Of a stretch of 64,000 nt of DNA, positions 10,120-21,981 are shown in pieces. A model generated the notes under the pieces. It did not search any database. It was not told the origin of the DNA and saw only the letters and a list, made by a program, of their open reading frames with translations. Position numbers and translations under genes: made by a program. Numbering within the stretch: the first letter of the stretch is position 1; each line of letters opens with the position of its first letter. Source of the stretch: Pyrus communis (Eukaryota > Streptophyta > Magnoliopsida > Rosales > Rosaceae); the NCBI RefSeq assembly GCF_963583255.1, contig NC_084813.1, positions 3,039,001 through 3,103,000 on the forward strand. The letters are read 5' to 3'.

Positions 10120-11043
10120 ACCAACTTCTACAATGAACTCGAGAACTTGATTATGATAAATACACTGCTTGCATATCGAAATACTGTCTTAGTTATAGTG
10201 TTCACATATGCTTCCGCTGCTTCTGTTTCTTCGTGTTTTGAATTTTGTTCTTAGTCATGATGAATTAACTACTTAAACCACTGCTTCTGTTCTTGTTCTT
10301 AGTTATAACCATATACAATCATTTACTCATACGATCTGCTAATGTAACATACAGAATTTCAACGATCATTTATTTCCATATGATCTTAATAAATTTTGAC
10401 TATGCTTCTGTGCTGGGGTTCATGATTCACATATATTACAATATGCTTACTTATGTATTGGATTCCACGCTAATTTCCTTGGTTAAACTGCTCTTGCCTA
10501 TATAACATGCATGCCATAGTTATAGAATCGGAGCATGGCTAAATCACATCGTCGTTCTCTTTTCGGAAAGGTATCATGGTCCCAAATCGGAGCATGGACG
10601 AACAATTTGTAAGATTCCCACTGGGTCCTTTTACAAATTTTTTGTTAATTTCAGGATATCATTTGATGTTTAAATGAATCACCAAAGTGTTCTATTTATT
10701 CTTTTGCTCATATGATTTCAATAAAGATGATCAGTTTGTGGTTTATATACATTTAACAAGTAGAATATTTCCAAAGAATGAATCTACTAGGTCAGTTGTA
10801 AACCAATGTATTGTGAGTTATAAAAACATGTAGTGCATGTAAATCTTCTTGCCTAAAGCTGTGGAATTTACATAGTGTTACATAATTTTGTGCTTGGCTA
10901 TACAAGATTTAAAATTCATATCTTTTGTATATATAGACAGTGTCTTGCCTAAAGATGTCACTGGTTCTATAGATTTTGTATGACTTCTTGTCATTCTCAT
11001 ATGAATTTACAAATCCTTATGAAACCATTATGCAAGTTTCAAT

Positions 11044-11224
11044 ATGTTGAGTGTCATCAATATTGAGTCTCATATTGGAAATAACTTTAAAGCTTGGAAA
11101 CAAAAGATTGAAATGCATTTAGGCATGCTGGAATTTGACATTGCTTTCAAGTTACCTTAACTGACTACACTAACTGAAGAAAGCACGCCACAACAAAGGT
11201 GTAACATGGGAAAGGGATAATCAA
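11044..11224 (+). pseudogene. copia-2 Gag N-terminus
   Basis: From ATG at 11044 the frame reads MLSVINIESHIGNNFKAWKQ and then KIEMHLGMLEFDIAFKLP, the first segment of a copia Gag. A TAA follows at once and the rest is unreadable. It is a fragment of about 38 recognisable residues. Confidence 0.75.
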
Positions 11225-12568
11225 ATGTCCATTCTCATAATGCAAATGCGATGGAAGATCACAAGGGGAGGAATTTCAATTTGTGATTTGGCTAAGGAAT
11301 ACATCGCAAAGAACAATGTTTGGTTCTTGATTGCAGGATCTCATGACATCAAACCAATTGGGGTCTCTGTGGGGATAATTACGATCAGCACAAGGATTCT
11401 TTATTTAGTGAAATTTTGTTTTATCTGGCAAACAAGGTTTGGTGGTACAATTTTTTTTTAATCCACCGAAAACTCTGATGTTCTGCATGGTGAGTATGTG
11501 CAGGGGAGGTGTGTGGAATGGGGGCCTTCTGCCTCCTTAGTTGAAAATATGGTGGTGGAGGAACCAACCAGTTTGAGTGTTAATGCCACTGGAATTATTG
11601 ATTTAAACAAATCTAATGGAGACAGTGACACTCCCCATAACAAGTGAAATGTGCCCGGGAATGACGAGTTGCCAAAAAGTGTTGCTTCTAAGAAATGGTT
11701 GTAATCTTTTCTGACAAAAGTTGAAACTGTTGAATACAATGGTAATGTATTGACCAAATCCCCAGAAAAGTCATTGTTTCCTTGCTCTACGAAAGTCGTG
11801 TCATTTGGTTTGTTTTATAGTAATTTACCATTTTTGGACTTCCTTTCTAACAGTGATTCAGTGTCAAATGAGTGCAGGCAGGAAACAGTTCATGAGTCAT
11901 AGAGTGATAAATCTATAAATACACATTTGATTTCATCTAGTTTGCATGTCAAATCTGAAATTTTGTCTAATATTTTTGGTTTTGGAATTAACTTTTTATA
12001 CAAGTGCTGCTTCAGAGTGTTTTCAAGCAATTCACATTGCTTTATTGGATTTGTTTTCACATAGGTTGATCCTGTAACTTTGAATACTAGTGATGAAAGT
12101 GAAAATACTACGAAAAATAATGTACTTCTGGTTGCTAGATTAGATAGGTGGGGAATTCAGTGTGTTTCCTCAGTGAAGCTTGACGAATGTCCAAATATTG
12201 GCTCAGTGGTACAATGAACAGATTTCCATTTTTCTGATAACCTTCTTATTTGTCTAAATGCATCTGGCTAGTTGTTTTCTATGGAGTAATGTCCAGTAAG
12301 TATGTTGCACATTTAGGTATTTCACAAACTTTGAGGGTTGGATTTTCATAAGCAAGGAGCATTGTCTCTAGGTTTTGAGAAACACAGTACTGAATTTGAT
12401 GGAGTTGATTACAAACGAGTTTTGCAACATGGTGATTATTCTGGTAGGAGAATGTTTACAAGGTTGATTGCTGCTTTACATACCTCCCTAATAACTGTTG
12501 TTGTTGATTATGGTGTAATATATGTGATTTCAGCTGATGACTATATATATACCGGACATGTATTATGA
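11225..12568 (+). pseudogene. decayed coding frame of unknown origin inside copia-2
   Basis: One forward frame stays open over long stretches: 11225-11458, then from 11462 with nonsense codons only at 11645, 11702, 11900 and 12062 through about 12217, and again 12338-12565. Four stops in about 250 codons is far fewer than chance for this base composition. The conceptual product is Ser/Asn-rich (for example VEEPTSLSVNATGIIDLNKS, SSSLHVKSEILSNIFGFGIN) and shows no protease DSG, zinc knuckle or integrase motif, although those domains belong here in a copia element. It may be captured host sequence or a very diverged copia region. I do not recognise it. Confidence 0.5.
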
Positions 12569-13039
12569 AAATGAGAAATTACTTCCACATATTCAGCACC
12601 TAGGGGTAGGCATGTTGGGTGGTTGGGAAGTTGGTGGTTGTGATATAGGTCACCAAAGGGTATATTCTAACATATCTGGTTCACATAATTCTATTATTCC
12701 ATCCATGACGAATGACAGATCTTCTTTCCTCGATGCTTGTGGAAGTAATGTTCTTAGAACCCAAGAGTTGGAAGGTAAGCGAGAAGGGAAGGGATCCACC
12801 TCATTTTTGGGTGGATTTTCTACTTAAAAGTTAACAGATCAGAATCCTTACTACTCTGAAACGAAGCCATACTTGATGCACAAGATCTTTCTTCCCCCAC
12901 ATAAGTTTAGTGAAGATGATCCTGTCTGTTTCTCTCCATTAGGAATTACTTGACTTGTTAAGAACCGGAATATGATGAACCTGAAGGTTCTGCACGCTGA
13001 GTTCGTAGTTTGTGATGAAAACTTTTTGAATACTCGATG

Positions 13040-14092
13040 TGAAATGTTTTATCTCCAAGGGAAGGAAGAAGCCTTTATGGTTTAAAGCACAAGGGAAAGT
13101 TGAAAGATTAAAGGCAAGGCTTGTGGCTAAAGGATTTACACAAAGAGAAGTCTTGATGAGGACATTTATATGAAGCAACGACCATGATTTGTTGAAAAGG
13201 GGAAGGAGAATCAGGTATGCAAACTCAACAAGTCCATTTATGGTTTAAAACAAGCTCTAATTTGCATTTATGGTTTTATATAATGCCGATGATATACTGT
13301 TGGCAAGCTCTAATGTCCAATTGTTAAATGAGACCAAGCAAATGTTGTCCAATAGCTTTAACATGAAGGGTTTGGGTGAAGCTTATTATGTATTAGGCAT
13401 TGAAATTGTAAGTGATAGAATGAAAAGAATTATATTGCAGTGGGGGTGATGTTCCCATTGCCAAAGGGGAGTGTGATGTATGTATAGCTTGCACTAGACC
13501 GGTTTTGGCCTTTGCACTCAGTGTGTTAGGTAGATTTCAATCAAATCCTGGCATTGCACACTGGAACGCAACTAAAAAGGTATTGAGATACTTAAAGAAG
13601 ACACAAACTTCTGTCCTAGGTTTTCATCGAGTTGAGAATTTGGAAGTGATTTGTTATAGTGATGCAGAATTGGGTATGTTTTCATATTAGCTGGTGGTGT
13701 AGTCTCATGGAGAAGTAGAAAACAAACCACTAGAGTATATAGGCTGTTTTGAAGCAATGAGGCAAGGCATGTGGTTAAGAAACCTGATCTGTGACATGAA
13801 GATAGTGAGAAGTGTTGAAAGACCAATTAAGATTTTTGTGGCAATACCTCAGCTGTATTCTTTGCCAAGAATAGCAAAAGGTCAGAAGCTTCAAGACTCA
13901 TGGATATTAAGTATTTGAAGCTCCAAGATGAAATCAGAAAAGGAACTGTCGATTTGGAGCATATTGGTACTTATCACATGGTTGCAGATCCATTGACAAA
14001 AGCATTACATTTAACAACATTTCAAAGGCATTTTGCCAAATATAAGAATACAAACAATTATAGATCATGTTTGAATGTGGGAGTAAGGTAAT
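13040..14092 (+). pseudogene. copia-2 reverse transcriptase-RNase H remnants
   Basis: Broken pieces in order: RLKARLVAKGFTQRE, then a deletion of the RT core to LDEDIYMKQRP, CKLNKSIYGLKQA, another deletion, DDILLASSNVQLLNETKQML (the active-site Asp pair kept, preceded by YNA instead of YV), GLGEAYYVLGIEIVSDRMK, FALSVLGRFQSNPGIAHWNA and VLRYLKKTQ, and the C-terminal RNase H block MDIKYLKLQDEIRKGTVDLE...MVADPLTKALH ending at 14091. Several stops and frameshifts make it a pseudogene. Confidence 0.9.
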
Positions 14093-14553
14093 TTTCCACT
14101 GTCTTAAGTATGTTTTGATTAGAAATTGTGCTTATAATGTTCACTTGTATTACATGACGATGTAATTCATTTGTAAAAGCTCAACACTAATCGGATACAT
14201 GTTCATGTTAACACTAATCGGATACATGTTCGTGTTTGCATTTTGCATAAACAAAGTATAAAGGATGACATCTGCAGTGTCCTTATTGTTATGTCAAGCA
14301 ATGTGGGAGTCATGCTTGCAGTTGAAGGTCTTCTGATTTGAGTTTTCTCTAAATATAGTCTCATTTGGATTTGATTAGTTTGTGGTTTTAGCACAAATGA
14401 TACTATTGTTGTATTATATTGTCTAGAATTCAACTAATGAATCTTTGATTATGAATGAAAGGTTTCTTTTGATAATAATCATATTTAAGTGATCACTTAC
14501 TATTAGTTGGACACAATGTTGTAAATGGTTATGGCCATTCTCATGTGGGAGAA

Positions 14554-15029
14554 TGTAAGAACTTTTGTGTGAGAAATGGTCCAAACCATTTAATAAAGGA
14601 AATATGGTTACAGTATACATTATATGCATTAAGTACACATTTAATATAAAGCGAGAAAACCATATTACTTGTACAAATTATGAATGGAAGACAGTTATAA
14701 AACTTGAAGAAACTGACAGCAACTGCTACCATGATAGGTGGAGCAGTTGCATCATATAAGTCAGGTTTTGATCCCCTTTCTTGGGTGAGTTACAAGGTTC
14801 TCATAATGTGAATGCTCGGCCTATCGAGAGAAAGAGTTATATTCCGTTTCCAAGAGAAAGTAAGGTCAAAATCTCATTTCAATCATCTCGTATTGCATCC
14901 CTAGTTTCTGCAGAATGATGATTTAATGAATATTAGGACTAGTATAAATGCATGCGTGTATATCAGTTTGTAGTTCATCATGCAGGGTTGATCTCGATCT
15001 CTGAATGAAGTATATAATTAAGTTCATCA
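14554..15029 (+). repeat. 3' LTR of copia-2, complete
   Basis: 476 bp, TGTAAGAAC...TTCATCA, directly after the polypurine tract GTGGGAGAA (14545-14553). It preserves the sequence at the Helitron target (A at 14639, T at 14640). Confidence 0.9.
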
Positions 15030-15035
15030 CAAAGT

Positions 15036-15160
15036 ACTTAGGAGAAAATACGATTTCAGTTGCAGAAGCTATGGACTCAGAGATGCTCTCATTACGGCAT
15101 GCAATAGAGGTTTCAAAAAGATTTGCGTTGGAGGTGATTCCAATTTGATAAACATACACG
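15036..15160 (+). pseudogene. plant RNase H-like (RVT_3) fragment
   Basis: Adjacent frames read RKYDFSCRSYGLRDALITAC and NRGFKKICVGGDSNLINI, the pattern AEAxALRDAL...C...GGFKKIxVEGDSxxLI of RNase H-like domains found in plant non-LTR retrotransposons and their host derivatives. A frameshift occurs near the start. It lies directly against the 3' end of copia-2, which may have inserted into it. Related scraps occur at 22830-22965 and 28583-28777. Confidence 0.6.
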
Positions 15161-16440
15161 TGATCTGAAGAATAGATGAGGGCTAACTACACATTACAGG
15201 AAAAAATACATTACGAGACAATAGAGATTCGTCTGCAAAAAATTTGGACAACGGAGGATCGTCAATCAAGTTTTGTAGGGTCAAGATCGTCACCCAAAGT
15301 TTTACTCGACATACATTTACGTCCGTTGGCTAAGTTAATACTTACCGACTCGTCTTGTAAGACAAACATTACGTGACGGAGGCAACTACATAATAATACA
15401 ACAATTTAATCCGACGAACTGTCCGTCAAGCAAAAATTGTTCAAGAGGCGGCACTTCCGTTGGGCAGGATAGATTGATATTAAAAAAATATATAAATTTT
15501 TTGCTTCATTAATTAATTAAAAAAGTAATTGCAAATAAAAAATATTACATATGAAGATTAAAAAAACATATTACAATCCGAAAAGATATTTGTAAAATTG
15601 ACTATAAATATATACAACCCAAAAAAATTTGTTCGTTCAAATACATTACCAAAAAAAAAAAAAAAAAGAAAAGGAATTGTAAACTACGAGAGGTCTTGAT
15701 CACTGTTGGGGCGGCTCATTGGACGGATGCATAAGGGGCTCCTAGGACGCCTAATGGGGAGGCTCCCTGGATGGCGACACAAGCTCGAGCAACAGCGGTG
15801 GAATCGCAATGCCAGGAGATGAAAAGCTATGGCATGCAACCATGGCTGACTAACTTCCTTTAACGTGCCAGCTCCTCCTTCACTTGTGAAAATCCAAAGC
15901 CGGTCTCCATCGCTGTAGTAGAACTCGACAAAGAGCAAAACCCGACTTCCCTGACCGACCAGCCGTAAGGCTGCAGATTTCCTTGCCCTTCCTTCACGTA
16001 GAGACACCTATGGATCGGGTGTCAACTCTCCATAGGCACGTCAAGATGTTGCTAGGAGAGAATGGTGCGGTACTCGTCCGTCTTCTATACCATTGAAGCC
16101 TACAAAAAAATCAAAGAATACGAAGTCAGTCTATTCAAATTTAAACCATAATTATGATAATTAAAAATAAAGGAGCTTTAATGAAAAGAGCTTGGATTAA
16201 TTTAGCCAAAATCATATTTAATCATAAGGACACAACTATTCTATATTAGATCCTATAAACATTGAAGAAATAAACTTTTTTTTCCATCCCTTTCCCCTAA
16301 CAGAATTGCTACCTCCGTAATTTGCATTGTAAAGTTTAGGCCACCTCCAGCTAATGAAAAGGTGACTGAAATGGTTGGCTCCATATCATGCCACATCCTA
16401 ATAATAGGGTTGACACATCACCAATAGGTTTAATACAATT
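15161..16440. other. unassigned repeat-like region
   Basis: No convincing gene. 15230-15470 is rich in CGTCA/GACGG words resembling subterminal repeats of DNA transposons, but no termini were found. 15500-15670 is very A/T-rich with a poly(A) run. 15700-16080 is unusually GC-rich, with a minus-strand open frame of 107 codons (15684-16007, SLREGRARKSAALRLVGQGS) that I do not recognise; it could be a transposase tail. Confidence 0.4.
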
Positions 16441-16638
16441 GGAACCGGACCCCCTTTGGATCCAATAAAACTAAGCCTTCTAAGCAAGGGATTTGCATCG
16501 TTGAAATTTGATCTAACGGCTACAAACAGGAGGGCCCTCTAAAAGTTATAATAATTGTTCCGTTTGATCAAATTTCAACGGTTTGGATTCCTTACTCAGC
16601 AGGCTCAGTATAATTGGGTCCATAAGGGATTCGGTTCC
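16441..16638. mobile_element. fold-back MITE, copy A
   Basis: A 198-bp unit beginning GGAACCGGA and ending GGTTCC, with inverted arms of about 80 bp (the GTTGAAATTTGATCTAACGG and CCGTTTGATCAAATTTCAAC regions pair). It has the same length and general sequence as the element at 18310-18507. No clear target duplication flanks this copy. Confidence 0.75.
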
Positions 16639-16837
16639 CCTCCAGCTTAAAGTAAACCACCTGCCACTTAGTTTCCCTTGAACTGGAGCTAGAGATAAGA
16701 ATAGACTTAAGACTTTCGATACCACACTGCTCACAAAACTATGATACTAATAGAAAATAATAGGGTTTACATGGAAAAAAAAAAATGCAATCATAATAAT
16801 AGATGTATATCTATTTATTCATACTCTCATAAATACA

Positions 16838-17385
16838 GGGTGAATTGCCAATTTAGTCTCTAAATTATCATTCAATAAAAATTAGGTCCCTAAACTTTTT
16901 TTTTTCAAAAAAATCAGTCATTGAATTATAAAAACCTGTCAATTACATCCTTAATATTATGTTCAAAGCTAATATATTTAATTTCTTGTCAATTTAAGTC
17001 ACGTTAATTGCATATGATATACCTTAGAGGGTAGATTGGTAGTTTTTCATAAAAAAAATAGCATATGGAGTCAACTTTAGAGAGTAATTTGGTTGTTTTT
17101 CAAAAGAAATAGTGTAAGTTAACTTTAGAGGTTAAATTACACGTTAGATTCACAACCTATATGAAATGTTAAGGGATTATAGATGGAAAAATAACGGTAT
17201 TAAACTCTAAAGTATGTCAAGTGACTTAAATTGACAAAACATTAGATAAAATAGCTTTGAATATAATAGTAGGGATGAAATTAGCAATTTTTAATGAATT
17301 TAGGGACTTATTTTATCAAAAAAAAAAATTCAAAGACCTAATTTTCACTAGGTGATAGTTGATGAACTATATCGGCATTTCACCC
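16838..17385. mobile_element. Mutator-like fold-back element, 548 bp
   Basis: Starts GGGTGAATTGCC and ends GGCATTTCACCC, with inverted arms of roughly 150 bp containing the words AAAATTAGGTC and its complement. Flanks are ATAAATACA (16829-16837) and ATAAATATA (17386-17394), a 9-bp target duplication with one mismatch, as made by Mutator-like transposases. No coding capacity. Confidence 0.8.
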
Positions 17386-17472
17386 ATAAATATATAAAAG
17401 AAACTCAATAAAACTCTTTTTATTTAAACATATATTTTTAAAATACGAGGTCTCACACTATTTCTTAAATTG

Positions 17473-18055
17473 ACTATTTATGAAACTGAACATAGTAACT
17501 AAACTATTTTTGAAACTAAACACTAACTATTTTTAGAACTAAATATCGGAACTATCTCTATTTCTGAAACTGAACACGACAATTTCTTTAGCTGAGCACA
17601 AGTACTAAATTATTTATGAAACTGAATATGAGTACTATATATGAAACCGAACACGAGAACTACTTATGAAACTGGACACAAATACTATTCATGAAACTAA
17701 ACAAGAAAAGTACTATTTATGAAACTGAACAAGAAAACTATTTATGAAATGGAACACGAAAACTATTTATAAAACTGAACGCGGTTACTATTTATGAAAC
17801 TGAATACGAAAACTATTTATGAAACTGAACATGGGTACTATTTATGAAACTGAATGCGAAATTTATTTATGAAACAGAACAAGGAAACTATTTATGAAAC
17901 TGAACGCGAAAATTATTTATGAAACAGAACAAGGAAACTATTTATGAAACTGAACACGAGTACTATTTTATGAAACTGAGTACGAAAACTATGTATGAAA
18001 CTGAATATGAATATTATTTCCGAAACTAAACAAGAGTACTATATATGAAACTTCA
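17473..18055. repeat. minisatellite, about 24 copies of a 24-bp unit
   Basis: The unit approximates ACTATTTATGAAACTGAACA plus 4-5 variable bases (CGAA, AGAA, TGGGT). Copies differ by substitutions and single-base indels; the core TATGAAACTGAA is best kept in the middle of the array and decays at both ends, the usual sign of unequal crossing-over. No stop-free frame spans it. Confidence 0.9.
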
Positions 18056-18169
18056 AATATACCCAATGCGAACAATGTACCATATTTTTTCCTTGGTGTG
18101 AATAAAGTAGAAACATACAACATGTTGAGTAAATCAAGAAAGCATATGCCACTACCAGACTTACATTAC

Positions 18170-18298
18170 AAACCCTAATTTTTAATTGAAAATATTAATG
18201 AAACATTTCTGGTACTGTTCACTTTTAACGTTAAGAACATTTTTACTTTGAAAAGTCACTCTTAGTACTATTCACTTACACTTTTATTTTGTCCTTTT
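18170..18298 (-). mobile_element. fragment of a dispersed MITE family
   Basis: The reverse complement contains GACAAAATAAAAGTGTAAG, GAATAGTACTAAGAGTGAC and TTAACGTTAAAAGTGAACAG. A second fragment with the same words in the same order is at 43680-43760 on the plus strand. Ends could not be fixed. Confidence 0.55.
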
Positions 18299-18309
18299 GA
18301 TTAAAAATT

Positions 18310-18507
18310 GGAACTAGATCCTATCATGAGCTTAGGATGAGGATCTTCATGAGCAGCCTATCAGGACCGTTCAAACTTGATCCCACGATGGTAATTATTT
18401 AACTTTTAAGGGAACCCCCTATTTGAAACCATTGGATCAAATTTTAACGGTTCCAATGAGCTGCTCAAAAGGATCCCTATCCTGAGCTCAGGAGAGGATC
18501 CAGTTCC
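18310..18507. mobile_element. fold-back MITE, copy B, with 9-bp target duplication
   Basis: 198 bp from GGAACTAGATCC to GGATCCAGTTCC, with inverted arms of about 80 bp. The exact 9-bp duplication TTAAAAATT flanks it (18301-18309 and 18508-18516), which indicates a Mutator-type transposase. Same family as 16441-16638. Confidence 0.9.
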
Positions 18508-18635
18508 TTAAAAATTAAATTTTTTAAAGATTTTTCTTTAGTCTTCCTTTTTTAATTTGAACAACATTTCAATCTCCAACACAATAATCAAACTAATCAG
18601 TCAACTAGAAATCAGAAGTGCAGATCTTCTGCACC

Positions 18636-19830
18636 GAAAATCATATGTGGCCTTTCATTGGCTTACATCAAAATTTACCCTTGTTTCAAATGTAATAACC
18701 CCTCATTGTAAAACCCATATAAGTTTCCTAGAAAATAATACCGTAAGCATATATGAAAACTATACTCAAGAATAACCAAACCATGTGTATGCCATGACAA
18801 TTATCTCAACCATGAATAAGTAAGCTAGGTGAATTGCACTAATATAAAGTGACATATCAGCCAGAGTCACCTAACGTGACCTGTATGGTTGAATCAATAA
18901 CTCAACAATCAAATCAAATCCTGCACACGAGTCGGAACCCCCTATTGGTCTCTATGACAGGCTAGGTGTAAATAAGTACGCTCAAGTGCTAGGATCACAT
19001 GAAGGCTGTGTGATAAATCGCAAGTCACCTACGAGTTATAACTACCTAATGTGGTCTGTACGACAGGCTGGCACCTACCTTGGATCCAAGGTGAGCATGT
19101 GGTGCGGGAGGTGAACGATCACGTGAAAGCTAGGCCCTACCCTCAGGCGGAGCACTAACACCAAGGTGCAGGATATAAATCACTAAAAGCAACTCATCAA
19201 TATCATACTCGCTACTATCATAATCATCACTATATACTCACCTGAAGCTTACCTGAGCGTCCACAATGTCAAGCAGTAATATGCACAACTATAATAAAGC
19301 ATATTCTAATATGTAATGCATACGACATGGTATTTAAAACGTAAAAAACATTCAAACGGCTTCTGGGAAACACAAGGCATATATATATATATAACCAAAA
19401 GCCCACTCACTGGTATGTAGCCAGGTCGTAACCCCCAAGTCTCGCCTGACTGCGCTCGTCCTCTGGAAACGTCTCACCTATATGTGAAACAACTAATTTA
19501 ACACTATTTTAAAACACATAACCATCACTATGAAATAACTTCTCATACATTGCTCAATTAGGGTAATTGAATATTCCATCGTGGCCTACTCAACACCACG
19601 AGCATCCCCATATTTTTAGAATAATTTTTTGACGTTCCACCCGCCCTCACGTGCCGGCCAAGGCACGGCCACACGTGCGGCCACATGCCTGGCACGTTGG
19701 ACGGAATCTTTAACGCCGTTAAAGAATATTCCATTAAATAATGGAATATACCGCTAAATATACCTGACACTGTTAAGTATATTCCGTCAAACCTGACGCC
19801 GTTAGTGAATTGGTTAATATCTAGAAAATT
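18636..19830 (-). mobile_element. partial gypsy-type LTR, left arm of a large inverted repeat
   Basis: Much of it is the reverse complement of 20880-21700: compare TAACCCCTCATTGTAAAACC here with the GGTTTTACGGCAAGGGGTTA block near 21595-21615, and the CACCTTGGATCCAAGG-type words. It also aligns, in the same orientation, with the complete solo LTR at 25398-28117, including AATATTCC/GGAATATA-rich and GACGCCGTTA words. The LTR end TGTCACACCTC is missing at the left, so this copy is truncated. Confidence 0.75.
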
Positions 19831-19839
19831 CCATATTTT

Positions 19840-21981
19840 TGGAGCAAAATCTGGGATGCCACGTGTGTGGCCCAGATTAAAAGGAATAAAGGATGGTTAG
19901 TGCAGATGGAGTATAAAGGAGAGAAAGGAGGGAGGAACCAGACTAATTAGAAAAGGAGAGATGAGAAGGTGACCAATCAGAGAAGAGAGAAAGGAGGGAA
20001 AAGAGGGAAGGGAGAAGGAGAGAACCGGCCAAACCCAGTTTCTCCACCCGACCTACCAAGTTGACCAGCTTATATCTCCTTCATACGAACTCCGTTTTGG
20101 GTGATCTTGGTATCCATGGAAAGCCCTTAATGAGCCCTACATCTCTGTAGTGTTAGATTTCCAAATTTCTTAACCAAATTCACAAATTGAAGCCACAAAC
20201 CCACGGGGGCATCCGGTGGTTTTAACCTTTTCCGGTGATTCCGGCGAGTTTCACCATCGATGATCGCCACCAAAAGACTCCTCTCAACCCCAGGAGCAAG
20301 GCCCAAGCTTTGGTGGAGGCATCGGAGTTCGTTTTGGTGGCGAATCAACAACTACCCAATTTTAAGGGTTTCCGACGGGTTTTCATGAAATTAAGGCTTT
20401 TTCCAGCCAAATTGGCCTTAGTCACAGGTATGAAAGTTGCTTCACTCACTGAGATCTTTATTTCTTTGAAGTTTGAGAATTTTTAAAAATAGTTGAATTT
20501 TCCGGCGAGTCGGGGCAGCCGATTGCCACATGCGGCGGCGCGTGGGCCGAGACGTTCCCTAACCCCTAACCTTCCTAGGCTAAATTTGAGTACCCTGATT
20601 CCATTGGTGAAGTCCGATTGATGAATTTCCATCATTTGAATGTATTTTCATTAAGATCCGCCGCTTGATTATTATAACAATCGACGATCCGACTGTTGGA
20701 TTGTCACCAAACTCTGATACGTTATAATACGTAATATTTGAGGCTGTTAGAAACTTACAGATAAGGAATCTGACATACGGATTTTCCCGAATAGGATATG
20801 TAAGTTATATGTTATATTGATAAGAATTCTAAGACATGATTTGATAATTGGTCTAGGCGCCAATCGTTCGTGACGCGTTGGTGTTGTGCTAGGGAGTTGT
20901 AGCGCGGACTCCAAGTGAGTGGGCTTTTGGTTTTCTATATATACGTATATGTGTTTTCCATTTTCCCCAAAAGTGGTTCTAAATGGAATTTCATTTAAAA
21001 TGCCATGTCATGGTTGCTTTACATTTTAGCATATGCATTAGTATACCTTTACATAATATTGCATGATGCTGCGGAGGCCCAGGTAAGTTCATATGAGTAT
21101 ATATTGACAGTATGGTTGCATGGTAGTTGATTATGAGTTGATGTACGTAGAGCTCATTGTCCTGCACCCCGGTGTTAGTGCTCCGCCCGAGGTCAGGGCC
21201 AACCTTCACGTGATTGTTCACCTCCCGCATCGTACGCTCACCTTGGATCCAAGGCAGGTGCCAACCTGTCGTACAGACCACATTAGGTGGTTTCGACTCA
21301 TAGGTGATTTGCGATACTTCTCACAACCTTCACGTGATCGTAGCACTTAAGCGTATTTATTTACACCCAGCCTGTCGTACAGACCATATTAAGTGGTTCC
21401 AACTCGTGTGCAGGTTTAGAGCCGTACATGTCATGTTAGGTGACTCTGCCTGGCATATCATTTTACATTGATTTATTTCACCTGGCTTACTTGTTTCATT
21501 GTTGAGATACTTGACATGGCATATACTTGGTTTTCACTACTCTCGAGCATGATTTCTATGTACGTATGTATTATTATTTTCTAGAAAATTATACGGGTTT
21601 TACGGCAAGGGGTTATAATGTTTTCAAAAGGTTTTTATTAAAAACTTTATTTTCAGGCCCACTCACCCTTGTTTTTGCGCCCTTCCAAGTTTTAGCTGTT
21701 GGATGTTTGTATTGACGAGGATTTGTAGCGAATCTCTGTATAGGTGGCTACCTATGAGGGTATGATCCTTACCCACACTACTGTACTTTACTTATACTCT
21801 GATGTTGCGTGTGAAACGAGCTCGTTCCCGCTCGCAGTGCACTCTGGTCCTTAGGCACTTTTAGGTTTAAATTTAATCACATTTTCCACATCACCGTACT
21901 TTATGGCTTCATCACCTCCAGGTGTCGGCCAACACAGCTCGATTCAGTGTCCTAGTGGACATTTCGAGTCGAGGTGTGACA
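19840..21981 (+). mobile_element. partial gypsy-type LTR, right arm of the inverted repeat
   Basis: Runs in the opposite orientation to 18636-19830 and ends GTCGAGGTGTGACA at 21981, matching the LTR end seen (inverted) at 25398. Contains a purine-rich tract (19910-20030) and GC-rich sequence. The expected LTR start TGTGATAACCCG is absent, so the 5' part is lost. It is followed without a gap by a Cassandra internal domain, not by its own primer-binding region. Confidence 0.7.

Larger units (their letters stand above)
9700..15029 (+). mobile_element. Ty1/copia retrotransposon copia-2, decayed
   Basis: Two LTRs in direct orientation bracket degenerate copia sequence: 5' LTR 9700-10104 (first 86 bp missing because of the Helitron) and 3' LTR 14554-15029. 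A primer-binding site TGGTATCAAAGCC follows the 5' LTR and a polypurine tract GTGGGAGAA precedes the 3' LTR. By eye, the LTRs differ at about 20 of 385 aligned positions plus one short indel, so the insertion is not recent. Inside are a Gag start, a 1.3-kb decayed frame of unknown origin, and RT/RNase H pieces with a large deletion. Integrase and protease were not recognised. Confidence 0.9.

Noticed and set aside
15684..16007. 107-codon minus-strand open frame in GC-rich sequence
   Set aside because: No motif I recognise, no promoter or neighbouring exons. GC-rich sequence yields long frames by chance, so it was not listed as a gene.
17473..18055. CRISPR-like array
   Set aside because: Units are head-to-tail without unique spacers, decay toward both ends and lie in a plant genome; it is a minisatellite.
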